Below, one piece after another: positions 48,018-57,977 of a DNA stretch of 64,000 nucleotides (positions are counted from its first letter, which is position 1; the number at the start of each line of letters is the position of its first letter). Made by a program: the position numbers and the translations under genes. The notes beneath the pieces were generated by a model, which ran no database searches, had not been told where the DNA came from, and saw nothing but the letters and a program-made list of their open reading frames with translations. Origin of the DNA: Planctomycetaceae bacterium (lineage in GTDB: Bacteria; Planctomycetota; Planctomycetia; Pirellulales; Pirellulaceae); the NCBI GenBank assembly GCA_027487485.1, contig JAIYDN010000101.1:92128-156127 (forward strand), written 5' to 3'.

Positions 48018-51000
48018 CTAAGGGATAAACAAAAACTCGTTGGAATTGAATAGGACTCGGCAAAGCCCAACCAATCCATGCTCGCGAGCGAAAGGGCCTA
48101 CATGAAGCAATTCGTCCGGTGATGGTTTGCGGCTGAACGCATGCAAGAATGCACGTTCGATTTGCATTTCAAGGTGATCGCCAGCTTCCTTCTGGATTCG
48201 ATTTGCAAAGGTCTGCGACATCTCCAGCGTAAAGGTGCTGTTAAAAAGATTCAGTGCTTGGATGGGAGTTGTCGAAGCGCGGCGCAGTGCCGTGCTTTGT
48301 CCTGCATCAGGGCAATCGAAGGCCCCAAACACCGCTTCGGATTCCCGCCGAACCTTATGCGCATAGATCATGCGACGTTGGTTTTCCCAAGTAGGTTTTT
48401 CGATCGGCTTAAATCCACTCAATCCACCACGTTGTTGAAACAAATCGTATCCCCGGCCATACATTTGTAGGTTCAAGCTGCCGCTGACCGCTAACATGGA
48501 ATCGCGCAGAGACTCGGCCTCAATCCGCCGTGAAGGGTATCGCCACAGAAGGCGTGATTCGCGGTCTTTCTCAAGGCCTAGTGCATTGGATTTCGATGCT
48601 TGTCTGTAGGTTTTGGAAAGCATGATTTGCTTGTGAAACTGTTTGATGTTCCAGCCACTTTTCACGAATTGGTTCGCAAGCCAGTCCAGTAGCTCTGGGT
48701 GAGTCGGTTTCAGACCATTGCGGCCGAAATCACTTGGGGTGTTCACCAGTCCGGAACCGAAATGGCCTTGCCATATGCGATTCACCATCACTCTTGCTGT
48801 CAGCGGATTGTCGGCATCAGTAATCCATTTTGCTAGTGCGATACGCCGTTCTTGTTCAGGCGAGCTTTCAAGCAAACGGAGGGTTCCGAATTGAGCTGGG
48901 ACGCTCGGTGGGATTTCTTCTTTCGGTTGCTCCGGATCGCCCCGATTGAGTAGATGGATCTTGTCGGGGGTACGGAACTGGCCCGCAAATGCCTTGTCGC
49001 CAAGCTCTGCTAGCTTCACTTGGTCAAGCAATCGCGATTTCTCCGCAAGTAACTTTTGGGCCTCGTTGGCCTCTTCTGGCAGCAATCCCACGACAGTGAA
49101 CGATGGTCCTCGCGACATGCCTGCGATATGCGGATGTCGATCGCTGGAATCGGCGACCAAATGCCAGCTGTCATCCAGCATGACTTCGATACGGTACTCG
49201 ATCGGTAAGCGGTCTTCGAACTTGCCGGTACGATCTCGGCTCCATACGATACGCGTAATGGTCTTCGCTTCAGGAAACTCCAGTTCCACCGAGCCTTTGC
49301 CAGGTTCGTTCCCCATCCAGCTACTTTCATTACCATATTTGCCGTCATGGATGAAGGCTGGATCGTGTCGATTGGGAACGAGCGTGCTTCCCGACAAGGT
49401 TGCTTTGGCACCGTGTTCCGCAAGAGCGACGTTGATTCCGTCGGTCGTGTAAACCTCCAGTTCGTCCAGGCAAGGTTCCAGACTATTGGTATTGAGAATC
49501 GTAAAGCGAAGTCGGCGAGCGAGTGTTGGAACGATGCGGTCCAGGTTCACGGGGCCAGCACCCACGGTTGTTCGCAATGGTTTCCTTTCGGCGAGGATCG
49601 ATAAAGTATCGGTCGATGGTCCTGCTTCTAAAGTGAATGCGATGGGTAGACGGTCCTGAAAAACACCGTTTCGGTCGCGGCTCCATACCACTTTCGAGAT
49701 TTTGGTCGCCTCCGGCAGTTCGAAAAGAACCCAGCCTTGCCCCGGAGTTCCCGACATCCAACTTCGTTCGTTTCCATACTTGCCATCATGAATATGCTCC
49801 AGCTTGTGCAGGTCGGAAACATTGCTGCTGGAAGCAGTGACCTTCGTTCCATGCGTCGCCAAGGCTAGGTTGCGCGGGGTCGGTTCGTCTGTCCATATTT
49901 CCAACTCGTCGATGCATGGCTCAATCAGACCGAGCGAAGGGTGCAGGTTGGAATCATGAATCGTGAATCGAATCCACTTGGCCAACGTAGGCGCAAATGA
50001 TTCGATGTTTTCTTTGGCATTGGTGCTTTTTAAGAGTGTGCCAGGGGATGCAAATGGGGTCAGTTGGCTCAAACGCTCGTCGATTTCGGCAGTGCGAGCG
50101 CGAAGTGGTATGATCTGTTGTTTGCGTGCCTCTGCTTCGGGGCTTCGGATTTCACGATCTTCGTATTCCACACCTGCTACAAACGCCTGCATGGCGTAAT
50201 AGTCTTTGGCAGAGACGGGATCGAATTTATGATCGTGGCAGCGCGCGCATCCAATGCTTAGGCCCAAGAATGTTTGGCCAATGTTGTTCACCATTTCGTC
50301 CAAAGAATCCTGACGAGCAAGTCGGACGGAGGGTGCATCTTTGCCGATTTGGCCAGGAAGCAAAACCGAAGCGGTTACCAAGAAGCCTGTGGCAGCGTCT
50401 TGAGCCATCGCGTCACCTGCAATCTGCTCTTGGACGAAACGGTCGTACGGCGTGTTTTCATTGAAGGAGCGAATCACATAATCACGATATGGCCAAGCAT
50501 TCGGACGCTCTGTGTTGACTTCGAAGCCATGCGTGTCGGCGTAGCGAACAACGTCCAGCCAATGCTGAGCCCATCGCTCGCCATATCGAGGTGATACCAG
50601 CAGTCGATCGACAACATCGCGATAAGCGTCCTCGGAAGGTTGGCCGGACTCCAGAGAGACTTGCCGAGAGAAATCAGCCAGTTCTTCAAGAGTGGGGGGC
50701 AGGCCAGTCAAGTCGATACTGGCGCGACGAAGCCAATCGATTGGCGACGCAGGAGAAGATCGAACTAGCCCGTTATCTGCGAGCTTCTGGTCGATGAAAG
50801 CATCGATGGAATCCAAGTCTCCTTGGAGCTGTAGAGGCTTAAAAGACCAATGGTCCATACGATCTTCTAGAACGGCGTTGTCCACGCCGATCGGCCATAT
50901 AGCCCCTTGCTCGATCCACTGGACAAGCAGATCAATCTCGGTTGGGGAAAGTCGTTGATTGCCAGGTGGCATGACTTCATCTTCATTTTCTGATGTGATG

Positions 51001-51254
51001 AGACGGATAAGGTGGCTGTTGCCGACATCCTGTGGGACGATGTCCGGCCCAAAGTTGTCACCCCCTTTCATGGCTAATTCGCGAATGTCGAGCCTGAGTC
51101 CTGACTCCTGCTTGTCGCCGCTGTGGCATTCGTAACAATGCTGTTCGAAAATAGGCCGAATGTCGCGTACGAAATCGATGGTCGGATCGGATGCGGATAC
51201 CGACAAATATTGCAAAGCGATGATCCATGCGATCAAAACAATGGATGGTTTCAT
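48018..51254 (-). CDS. PSCyt1/DUF1549/DUF1553 planctomycete cytochrome-type protein with two discoidin (F5/8 C)-like repeats
   Basis: [46 protein letters not shown]; two similar regions ending [12 protein letters not shown]...VVWSRDR.G.F.DRLPI. Confidence 0.92.
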   Translation of the reverse strand: MKPSIVLIAWIIALQYLSVSASDPTIDFVRDIRPIFEQHCYECHSGDKQESGLRLDIRELAMKGGDNFGPDIVPQDVGNSHLIRLITSENEDEVMPPGNQRLSPTEIDLLVQWIEQGAIWPIGVDNAVLEDRMDHWSFKPLQLQGDLDSIDAFIDQKLADNGLVRSSPASPIDWLRRASIDLTGLPPTLEELADFSRQVSLESGQPSEDAYRDVVDRLLVSPRYGERWAQHWLDVVRYADTHGFEVNTERPNAWPYRDYVIRSFNENTPYDRFVQEQIAGDAMAQDAATGFLVTASVLLPGQIGKDAPSVRLARQDSLDEMVNNIGQTFLGLSIGCARCHDHKFDPVSAKDYYAMQAFVAGVEYEDREIRSPEAEARKQQIIPLRARTAEIDERLSQLTPFASPGTLLKSTNAKENIESFAPTLAKWIRFTIHDSNLHPSLGLIEPCIDELEIWTDEPTPRNLALATHGTKVTASSSNVSDLHKLEHIHDGKYGNERSWMSGTPGQGWVLFELPEATKISKVVWSRDRNGVFQDRLPIAFTLEAGPSTDTLSILAERKPLRTTVGAGPVNLDRIVPTLARRLRFTILNTNSLEPCLDELEVYTTDGINVALAEHGAKATLSGSTLVPNRHDPAFIHDGKYGNESSWMGNEPGKGSVELEFPEAKTITRIVWSRDRTGKFEDRLPIEYRIEVMLDDSWHLVADSSDRHPHIAGMSRGPSFTVVGLLPEEANEAQKLLAEKSRLLDQVKLAELGDKAFAGQFRTPDKIHLLNRGDPEQPKEEIPPSVPAQFGTLRLLESSPEQERRIALAKWITDADNPLTARVMVNRIWQGHFGSGLVNTPSDFGRNGLKPTHPELLDWLANQFVKSGWNIKQFHKQIMLSKTYRQASKSNALGLEKDRESRLLWRYPSRRIEAESLRDSMLAVSGSLNLQMYGRGYDLFQQRGGLSGFKPIEKPTWENQRRMIYAHKVRRESEAVFGAFDCPDAGQSTALRRASTTPIQALNLFNSTFTLEMSQTFANRIQKEAGDHLEMQIERAFLHAFSRKPSPDELLHVGPFAREHGLVGLCRVLFNSNEFLFIP

Positions 51255-51443
51255 AGATCGTGAAGACGAGGCAAGGTGGCCAGGAAGTCTGGCAAAGGTG
51301 GGATGGCTGCCGCTTAGCACAGCCTTTTGGGGGCCACACTACTTTATACGCCAGTATACTGTGAAACCGCCGCTAAATCGAGCAAGCTAGAATTGTCTGC
51401 TTGCCCTCGATTCGCTCAACTTCCTTGGTGAGACTCCACGAAC

Positions 51444-52616
51444 GTGATTATGGATTATTTCCTTTTTTATCTAGCCTTGATCACCCTTCTCTCGACGGTC
51501 GTAGGTGTATGCTTGTTCTTGAACGGTGTGGGGCGATTGAAGGTGCTCCGCAAAATGGCTTTTTCCGAAGATCAGCAAGTGGAAAGGCTGCCGTTTGTCA
51601 GTGTGATTGTTGCAGCTCGCAACGAAGAGAGGCACATTGCCGCTGCCATTCAATCTCTGCTCGAGATCGAATACGATCCGTGGGAACTGTTGGTGATTGA
51701 CGATCGCAGCACGGACAAAACTCCGGAGATATTGGCGGACTTGCAACGATTGGATCCGCGATTGCGAGTGCAACGCATAGATGAGTTGCCAGCAGGTTGG
51801 CTAGGGAAAAACCATGCTCTGGATTTTGGTATTCGTCAATCGAAGGGGGAATTGGTTTTGCTCACCGATGCCGATATTTTCTTCGAGAAAACGGCATTAA
51901 AACGAGCTGTCTCGCACATGAATTCCCAGGGACTGGACCATCTTGCGATCGCGCCTGATTTAAACATGCCCGGTCCGCTACTTCGTTCGTTCACCGTGAT
52001 GTTCTACATTTTCTTCTTCGTCTTCACTCAGGCATGGAAAGCCAGTGACCCCAAAAGCCGAGCCTCGATTGGCATCGGAGCCTTTGGGTTGTTTCGACGT
52101 CAGGCACTGATGGATATTGGTGGCCTAACGAAAATCCAATTGCGCCCGGATGATGATCTTATGCTTGGCCGGTTGATCAAGCGGCATGGTTTTAAGCAAT
52201 CGATTCTTGATGGTGCAGGGATGATCTCCGTACCTTGGTATTCCAGTACCAGCGAACTAATCACCGGACTGGAGAAGAATTCGTTTGCGGCTTTAAACTA
52301 CCGCCCCGAACTGGTTTTGGGTTCGATCGTGTTTCAGTTTTTGTTGATTGTCTGGCCGTTTTTGGCTCTGTTGGTCACGCATGGCTTCACATGGTGGCTG
52401 AATCTGATAACCGTCGCGCTTTTAGTAGGAATGCCAAGCTATTTGGGAATCAAGCTTCGGTACGGATGGTACAGCGGTTTGTACTTCCCTGTTTGCACCG
52501 TTCTTTTCGGCTACATTCAATTGCGAGCGATGTTGCTGTGCTATTGGATCGGCGGGATCCGGTGGCGCGATACATTTTATCCACTCAAGGCATTGAAGAA
52601 GAACATGTTGCCATAG
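51444..52616 (+). CDS. Family 2 glycosyltransferase (membrane-associated)
   Basis: VSVIVAARNEERHIAAAIQSLLEIEYDPWELLVIDDRSTDKT, LPAGWLGKNHALDFG, LVLLTDADIFF, RPDDDLMLGRLIKRHG, C-terminal TM segments. Confidence 0.9.
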   Translation: MIMDYFLFYLALITLLSTVVGVCLFLNGVGRLKVLRKMAFSEDQQVERLPFVSVIVAARNEERHIAAAIQSLLEIEYDPWELLVIDDRSTDKTPEILADLQRLDPRLRVQRIDELPAGWLGKNHALDFGIRQSKGELVLLTDADIFFEKTALKRAVSHMNSQGLDHLAIAPDLNMPGPLLRSFTVMFYIFFFVFTQAWKASDPKSRASIGIGAFGLFRRQALMDIGGLTKIQLRPDDDLMLGRLIKRHGFKQSILDGAGMISVPWYSSTSELITGLEKNSFAALNYRPELVLGSIVFQFLLIVWPFLALLVTHGFTWWLNLITVALLVGMPSYLGIKLRYGWYSGLYFPVCTVLFGYIQLRAMLLCYWIGGIRWRDTFYPLKALKKNMLP

Positions 52617-52632
52617 CACAGGGTGCGTTAAC

Positions 52633-52716
52633 TGAGCCGCGGGCGCTAGCCGCGTTTTTGATTCATTGGAAAACCGTGTATCGCGGCTAACGCCTGCGGC
52701 TAACGCCTGCGGCTCA
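52633..52716. repeat. REP-like inverted repeat with internal 13-bp tandem duplication
   Basis: tgagccgcgggcgctagccgcg (52633-52654) complementary to cgcggctaacgcctgcgg...ctca (52682-52716); unit ctaacgcctgcgg duplicated. Confidence 0.85.
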
Positions 52717-52758
52717 AATGAAACTTTCCGAACTGGCTAAGCTATGGTTCCAAAGACT

Positions 52759-53028
52759 TTAGCGTTTGATCGAGAAATCAATGAAGTCGTGCATCGGCTC
52801 GCTTTCGAATTGTTCGATGGTTTTGATGCGTCCACTGGTCAGTTCTTGCACCGACAAGATGAATCTTCCAAGTTCGTCGGAATCCCCTTCCGCGATGATT
52901 TTGACTCGGCCGTCGTCGAGGTTTTCAACAGTGCCTGCAACGCGGAATTTTTGGGCAATTTGAAGGGTTGTGAACCGCATGCCGACACCTTGGACGACTC
53001 CAGATAGGAAATAGGTAATGCGGATCAT
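52759..53028 (-). CDS. Acylphosphatase-like protein
   Basis: MIRITYFLSGVVQGVGMRFTTLQIAQKFRVAGTVENLDDGRVKIIAEGDSDELGRFI. Confidence 0.85.
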   Translation of the reverse strand: MIRITYFLSGVVQGVGMRFTTLQIAQKFRVAGTVENLDDGRVKIIAEGDSDELGRFILSVQELTSGRIKTIEQFESEPMHDFIDFSIKR

Positions 53029-53266
53029 GTAAAATTTGCCCCGGGGAATAAAGTCGACTTTGCAAATAGTAGCGTTTTGTGAGCGTTTTGACCACAACGG
53101 GGCGCATTTACTGGGTGGGCACTTCGTGCGGGCAGGTTGATTAAGATTTTGGGGCTGTTACTCTACAACGAACCGTTCGCCTTCGTATTTTGTGATCCGG
53201 GCTGCTTTGACCTGGATCGCTGTTGCTGAGGCGATTGGCGTGGTACGGATGGTTCACGTTGAGAAT

Positions 53267-53288
53267 CGCGGCTAGCGCCTGCGGCTCA
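53267..53288. repeat. REP-like sequence, third copy
   Basis: cgcggctagcgcctgcggctca, nearly identical to the arms at 52633-52716. Confidence 0.85.
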
Positions 53289-53376
53289 ATTTATTCGATT
53301 TGAACAATCCGGGTCGGTGGAGTGGGTGGGATTTGGTTTCGTTCCTTGGAATTCTGTTTTGCAAAAAGAGTGTGCC

Positions 53377-55128
53377 ATGAAAGTTCAGTCTAACCCCGGC
53401 CACCCTAAGGTGCTGTTTGTTCAATTGCCGATTCCACCAGCAGGCCCCTCACCCATTTTGGGAAACGTCCCATTGGCGGCAGGGTATTTGATCTTGTACG
53501 CACGAAGTCGTGGTTTGCATAACCATTTTCAGTTGGAGATTTTGCCGCCCAAGATCTGCAATTATGCTTCGGACTTGGGAATTGTTGCTGAGATCGTTAA
53601 ACGCCAACCAGCGATGGTTGGATTTTCCTGCTACCTTTGGAACATCGATCGAACGTTGTGGATCGCTTCGCAATTAAAGCGATTGTGCCCGGAAATGCTC
53701 ATTGTTTTGGGCGGGCCAGAGATTACAAACGACAATCAATGGGTTTTTGACTCGGGCGTGATTGATTTTGCAACCGTGGGTGAAGGGGAGCAAACGTTCT
53801 CCGACTTGCTTGAATCGATTCTTGCAGGGGAGGACGCAACTCGATTGATCCCAGGCCTGTGGCGAGCCACCAACCCGCAAATCCCTTTGTTTCGAAAACC
53901 AATCGCGAACTTAGATGACGTCTCGTCGCCGTATCTTCATAGGATCTTGAACGCCGCAGATGAAAAAATGCTTCTTTTGGAGACCATTCGAGGTTGTGTC
54001 TTCAAGTGCAAGTTTTGTTACTACCCAAAAAGCTACGATTCGCTCTATTTTGTCAGCGAAGAAAAAATCGTTGCCAATCTAAAGCATGCACGGGAAGCCG
54101 GGGCAACCGAAGTGGTTCTGCTCGACCCAACGCTGAACCAGCGAAAGGATTTTGATGGGTTTCTGAAGTTGCTGGCACGTGAGAACCACGACAAGCAATT
54201 CACCTACTTCGGTGAATTGCGAGCCGAAGGCATTAAGCCCGAGACCGCTCAATTGCTCCGCGATGCCAACTTTACAGAAGTGGAGATCGGGCTGCAGTCG
54301 ATTGATCCGACAACCCAGGGACTAATGGATCGACGCAACAACATGAAGGCATTCGAACGAGGGGTCTCGGCATTGATGGATGCTGGTATTCGAGTGAAAG
54401 TCGATTTAATTATCGGGTTGCCTGGTGACACCGTTGCCTCGGTGCGTCGCGGTTTTGATTATCTCGCTTCCAACAAATTGTTTACATCCACTCAGGTTTT
54501 TAACTTGGCGATTTTACCCGGAACGGCATTTCGATCTGAAGCCGAAGAGCTTGGGCTGCGATTTCAAGATCGCCCACCTTACTATGTTCTTGAAACACCG
54601 ACATTGACATCGACAGATCTGTACGATTTGATGGCGGATGCGCAAGAGGTCTTTGAGACAGAATGGGACCCGTTCCCTGAGCCCAAACTGAAATTCGACG
54701 AATCCAGCGAACAAATTGAATGCATTAAAATCGATTTGGATCAGGACCGATCCGAGCTTCCACCAGCGGAAAAGCGGTCCCAAGCATTGACTCTTTGGTT
54801 TAAATCAAAGCGATTGAATGAGCACGTGAACGAAATGCAGTCGGTCATTTCGAAAGTTCTCGACGACTGCCCTCATTCGACGCTTCAAGTGATTTTAGAA
54901 CCGCTGGGCGACCCAACTTCTGTAACGAGCGAATGTGTAGAGCCTTTGCTGGCGACTTGTTATCAACGCCCCAATTATCTGGATCGGTATTACAGCTTGA
55001 ACCCGCAAGGTTTGCTTGGATCCAAGCGAGTTTTGGTGGTCGTTGATGGTGAGACCATGGACGATTTGGACGAAGAGTGGGCTGATGCGATCGAGGAGAC
55101 CGCTACTCTTGTTGCAAACGATTCGTAG
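53377..55128 (+). CDS. B12-binding-domain radical SAM protein
   Basis: N-terminal cobalamin-binding-like region (VLFVQLPIPPAGPSPILGNVPLAAGYL); ETIRGCVFKCKFCYYPK (CX3CX2C), TEVEIGLQSIDP, KVDLIIGLPGDT. Confidence 0.9.
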   Translation: MKVQSNPGHPKVLFVQLPIPPAGPSPILGNVPLAAGYLILYARSRGLHNHFQLEILPPKICNYASDLGIVAEIVKRQPAMVGFSCYLWNIDRTLWIASQLKRLCPEMLIVLGGPEITNDNQWVFDSGVIDFATVGEGEQTFSDLLESILAGEDATRLIPGLWRATNPQIPLFRKPIANLDDVSSPYLHRILNAADEKMLLLETIRGCVFKCKFCYYPKSYDSLYFVSEEKIVANLKHAREAGATEVVLLDPTLNQRKDFDGFLKLLARENHDKQFTYFGELRAEGIKPETAQLLRDANFTEVEIGLQSIDPTTQGLMDRRNNMKAFERGVSALMDAGIRVKVDLIIGLPGDTVASVRRGFDYLASNKLFTSTQVFNLAILPGTAFRSEAEELGLRFQDRPPYYVLETPTLTSTDLYDLMADAQEVFETEWDPFPEPKLKFDESSEQIECIKIDLDQDRSELPPAEKRSQALTLWFKSKRLNEHVNEMQSVISKVLDDCPHSTLQVILEPLGDPTSVTSECVEPLLATCYQRPNYLDRYYSLNPQGLLGSKRVLVVVDGETMDDLDEEWADAIEETATLVANDS

Positions 55129-55147
55129 TAGATCTCCAAGTCCGTCG

Positions 55148-55588
55148 TTACTTGGATGGGGCTAAACCAGGTGCTCGGCTGCGAAGGAATCGATGGCATT
55201 CTAAGCACTGGACTGTTAGGTTGACGTAGCCTAAAGCAGCGCGATCGACGTTTTTATCCTTTGCGGCCTCTTTCACGATTTGCAACGAACGGCGAAAGTC
55301 CGAGCTGTGCTGCAAGTAGGTCTCGGTTGTATAGACATTCCAAGCGCTCTCGAGGCTCAAGGCAGTCAGGGCCTGTGCTCCCTTGGCGATCATGTCGTAG
55401 TCCTCGGTAGCCAACCCTTCGAGGATCTCTTTCGAATGCTCTAATTTTAGTTGCATGAAAGAATCCAAATCGGATGCGTTTGTCTTAGGGTTCTGTTGTG
55501 GAGTGCCTTGAAGCTGCATCGCCCCTAGACTCAAAAACCCAAGGAGACCGACAACTAAAGCTATTTTCCCAATCCAATTGCTTTTCAT
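55148..55588 (-). CDS. Small c-type cytochrome (cytochrome c'-like, C-terminal CXXCH)
   Basis: Signal peptide MKSNWIGKIALVVGLLGFLSLG, helical body, C-terminal VQCLECHRFLR. Confidence 0.6.
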   Translation of the reverse strand: MKSNWIGKIALVVGLLGFLSLGAMQLQGTPQQNPKTNASDLDSFMQLKLEHSKEILEGLATEDYDMIAKGAQALTALSLESAWNVYTTETYLQHSSDFRRSLQIVKEAAKDKNVDRAALGYVNLTVQCLECHRFLRSRAPGLAPSK

Positions 55589-55607
55589 GAAATTTTCTTT
55601 TCGTAGG

Positions 55608-56087
55608 TTAGTGAGTTGTATTGCAAGAATCGCCAGGCAGCAGCCAACCAATACTTTCAGCTTCTTGTTCTTCGTGCTGCTCGAGAACGTCCAGAATCAA
55701 TTGAAGCTCTTGAGTGCAACTCTTCCAGGCATCGATATCCGACTCGGCGTCTTGCATGCGATCGCTCAGATGCTTCAATCGGTTCGCGATATTTGTATGG
55801 TCGCGTTCGGATTGCCTCATCATGGCGTCCGCTTCTGGAAGCGGAATCTCGCGGGCTAAGGCAATTTGCTTTCCAAGCTCTTGCTCCTGAACAAAGTGAT
55901 TTGATAGCCGGTGCCAAAGTTCGTTGAGCCGAGCGACCCCTTCCCGAAATTGAGCTTCGCGTTGTTTCGACTGAAGATGAACCCATTCTTCTAGCTCTTG
56001 TGCGAAGCGATCCAATTCGCAGTGCTGCGATTTCCACTGCTCGAAGAGCTTGTCGATTCCAGGATGCTGACGTTGTTCTGTAGTCAT
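55608..56087 (-). CDS. Hemerythrin-like (HHE) domain protein
   Basis: Four helical segments with matching His/Glu pattern: FEQWKSQHCELDRFAQEL; LWHRLSNHFVQEQELG; SERDHTNIANRLKHL; LDVLEQHEEQEAESIGWLL. Confidence 0.75.
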   Translation of the reverse strand: MTTEQRQHPGIDKLFEQWKSQHCELDRFAQELEEWVHLQSKQREAQFREGVARLNELWHRLSNHFVQEQELGKQIALAREIPLPEADAMMRQSERDHTNIANRLKHLSDRMQDAESDIDAWKSCTQELQLILDVLEQHEEQEAESIGWLLPGDSCNTTH

Positions 56088-56356
56088 TTGATATCAGTTG
56101 CCTTTCCTGACATGTTTGCAAAGGTCTTGTACGATATTCATCTGACGCATTGGGAGAGCAATTGCAGTACCAAAGAGGAGCAAAAAGTTGGAGATGCAAA
56201 TATGGCCGGATAATCGAACTAATCGTCTCTGAAAGCGCGCGACTCCAAGGGGCAGATATGTGCACTGATACGAGTCGTTGTGTGCCAAGCTGGCACAATC
56301 GACGGGTTTGATGAATGCTCAGAGATGTAAGCAAGAAGCGAACAAGCGCGAGGCGA

Positions 56357-57934
56357 TCAGTACCGCTTGAGTTTCAATTCGTGAAAGAACAAATCTTCGT
56401 TGGGGACGTTCAATTCAATCTTGTGAAAGACTCCAGAGGCATCCGCAACAAAGTGAGCTGTTCCTCCTTCGAACCAAGCAAACGTGCTGCGCCATTGGAT
56501 TTCGAAGGTGTCATAATGCAAGTGTTTTAAGTCCGCGACCAGGGCCGGGTAGGGAAGCAACTTGAGCACCAATTGATCACCATCGAGCTCGATCGTCGCG
56601 TCGCCATACATGGGGCATCGAAATTTGCCCGTGTAGTCGGCAAGTGGATGGCTGGGCTTGGTTCCTTGGGCTACTGGCGTGATTGCTTTGGTGATGTTGG
56701 CATCGAACTCTCTTCTGGATTGGCGGAATTTCTCTAGATTTTCTGGGCCCCAGTCTTGTCCCTCCACCCCTAAAACAGCATCCACTGAGGCATAGGCAAT
56801 GAGATTGCTGATCGATGTTAGGCTGTTGGTCAGAACGACGACCCCTAGTTTTTCCTCCGGAACCAGCACCACGCGCGAGTTCATGCCGTCATAACCTCCA
56901 CTGTGCCCAACGACTTTTTTGCCATGGTAATCGGATGTGCTCCAACCGAGACCGTAGGCGTTGAAGTGAGTCGTCGAAAACCGCTTGGACGGTTCGATTG
57001 GCATTTTGAGCGGCGTGTGCGCTTGCCACATTTCGTGGGAAGCATTCTGGCTGAACAAGCGGCCGCCATTCTGCATCTGACCTTGGCGCAGCTGCAGACG
57101 CAACCAATGTGACATGTCGTCGGCACTGGAGATGATTCCCCCAGCGGCCGCCATGGCATCCCAGTTCATCCATGCAATGGGCTCCGATCGATCGAGCAGA
57201 GTTTTATGCGGCGTTGCATAGTTGTCGAGAGTCACAAGATCTCGAACGCTGGTGATGGAGCGATTCATGTTGAGCGGTGACAGTATTCTGGACTTGATAA
57301 AATCTGGCCAGCTTTGACCGCTCGCAGCGACCACGACTTCACCTGCAGCCAAGTACATTAAGTTCGAATATCCGAATTCGGAACGGAAGGCCGAAACGGG
57401 TTCCAGTTCGGCAGCTCGCAAAAGGATTTCCTTGGGCGAATAACTGGTGCCCCACCACAGCAAGTCACCGCTGAATGTTCCCAATCCACTGCGATGGCAA
57501 AGCAAGTCGCGGACTCGCATGTCTCGCGTCGCAAAATCGTCTTTTAGTTTGAACCAAGGCAAATACTTGCTGACATGATCGTCCCACTTGACCTTCCCTT
57601 CGTCGACCAGAATGGCCAGGGCCGCTGCGGTGAAGGCTTTGGAATTCGAGGCTATGGCGAACAGAGTATGCTGATCAACGCTCTCGTTTTCGCCGATTCG
57701 GCGTACGCCGTAGCCTTTGCTCCAAAGTACCTGATCTTCTTTGACGATGGCGATCGACAGTCCTGGGACTTGCCAATCGTGAAGCGACTTTGCGATGTAA
57801 TCATCCAGTTTCTTGATGGCTTCGGCGTGAACCGTTTTCAGATCCGGCGCCTTGTCCTGAGCATCACTGACCATAGCCAGTGATAGCATCGTGACCAAAA
57901 AACTGACGTACAGTACCAGTCGCTTCATTTTCAT
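56357..57934 (-). CDS. Serine beta-lactamase-like hydrolase (class C/PBP fold)
   Basis: FAIASNSKAFTAAALAILVDEGKVKWDDHVSKYLPWF (SXXK), GYSNLMYLAAGEVV (YXN), GHSGGYDGMNSRVVLVPEEKLGVVVLTN. Confidence 0.92.
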   Translation of the reverse strand: MKMKRLVLYVSFLVTMLSLAMVSDAQDKAPDLKTVHAEAIKKLDDYIAKSLHDWQVPGLSIAIVKEDQVLWSKGYGVRRIGENESVDQHTLFAIASNSKAFTAAALAILVDEGKVKWDDHVSKYLPWFKLKDDFATRDMRVRDLLCHRSGLGTFSGDLLWWGTSYSPKEILLRAAELEPVSAFRSEFGYSNLMYLAAGEVVVAASGQSWPDFIKSRILSPLNMNRSITSVRDLVTLDNYATPHKTLLDRSEPIAWMNWDAMAAAGGIISSADDMSHWLRLQLRQGQMQNGGRLFSQNASHEMWQAHTPLKMPIEPSKRFSTTHFNAYGLGWSTSDYHGKKVVGHSGGYDGMNSRVVLVPEEKLGVVVLTNSLTSISNLIAYASVDAVLGVEGQDWGPENLEKFRQSRREFDANITKAITPVAQGTKPSHPLADYTGKFRCPMYGDATIELDGDQLVLKLLPYPALVADLKHLHYDTFEIQWRSTFAWFEGGTAHFVADASGVFHKIELNVPNEDLFFHELKLKRY

Positions 57935-57977
57935 TTCAAGAATCCCAGGGCAAAGGTGCAGTTTGACAAACGGCTAT

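Noticed and set aside
55657-56334. 225-aa minus-strand ORF
   Set aside because: Arg/Ser-rich alternative frame over the hemerythrin-like gene, which has a consistent His/Glu pattern.
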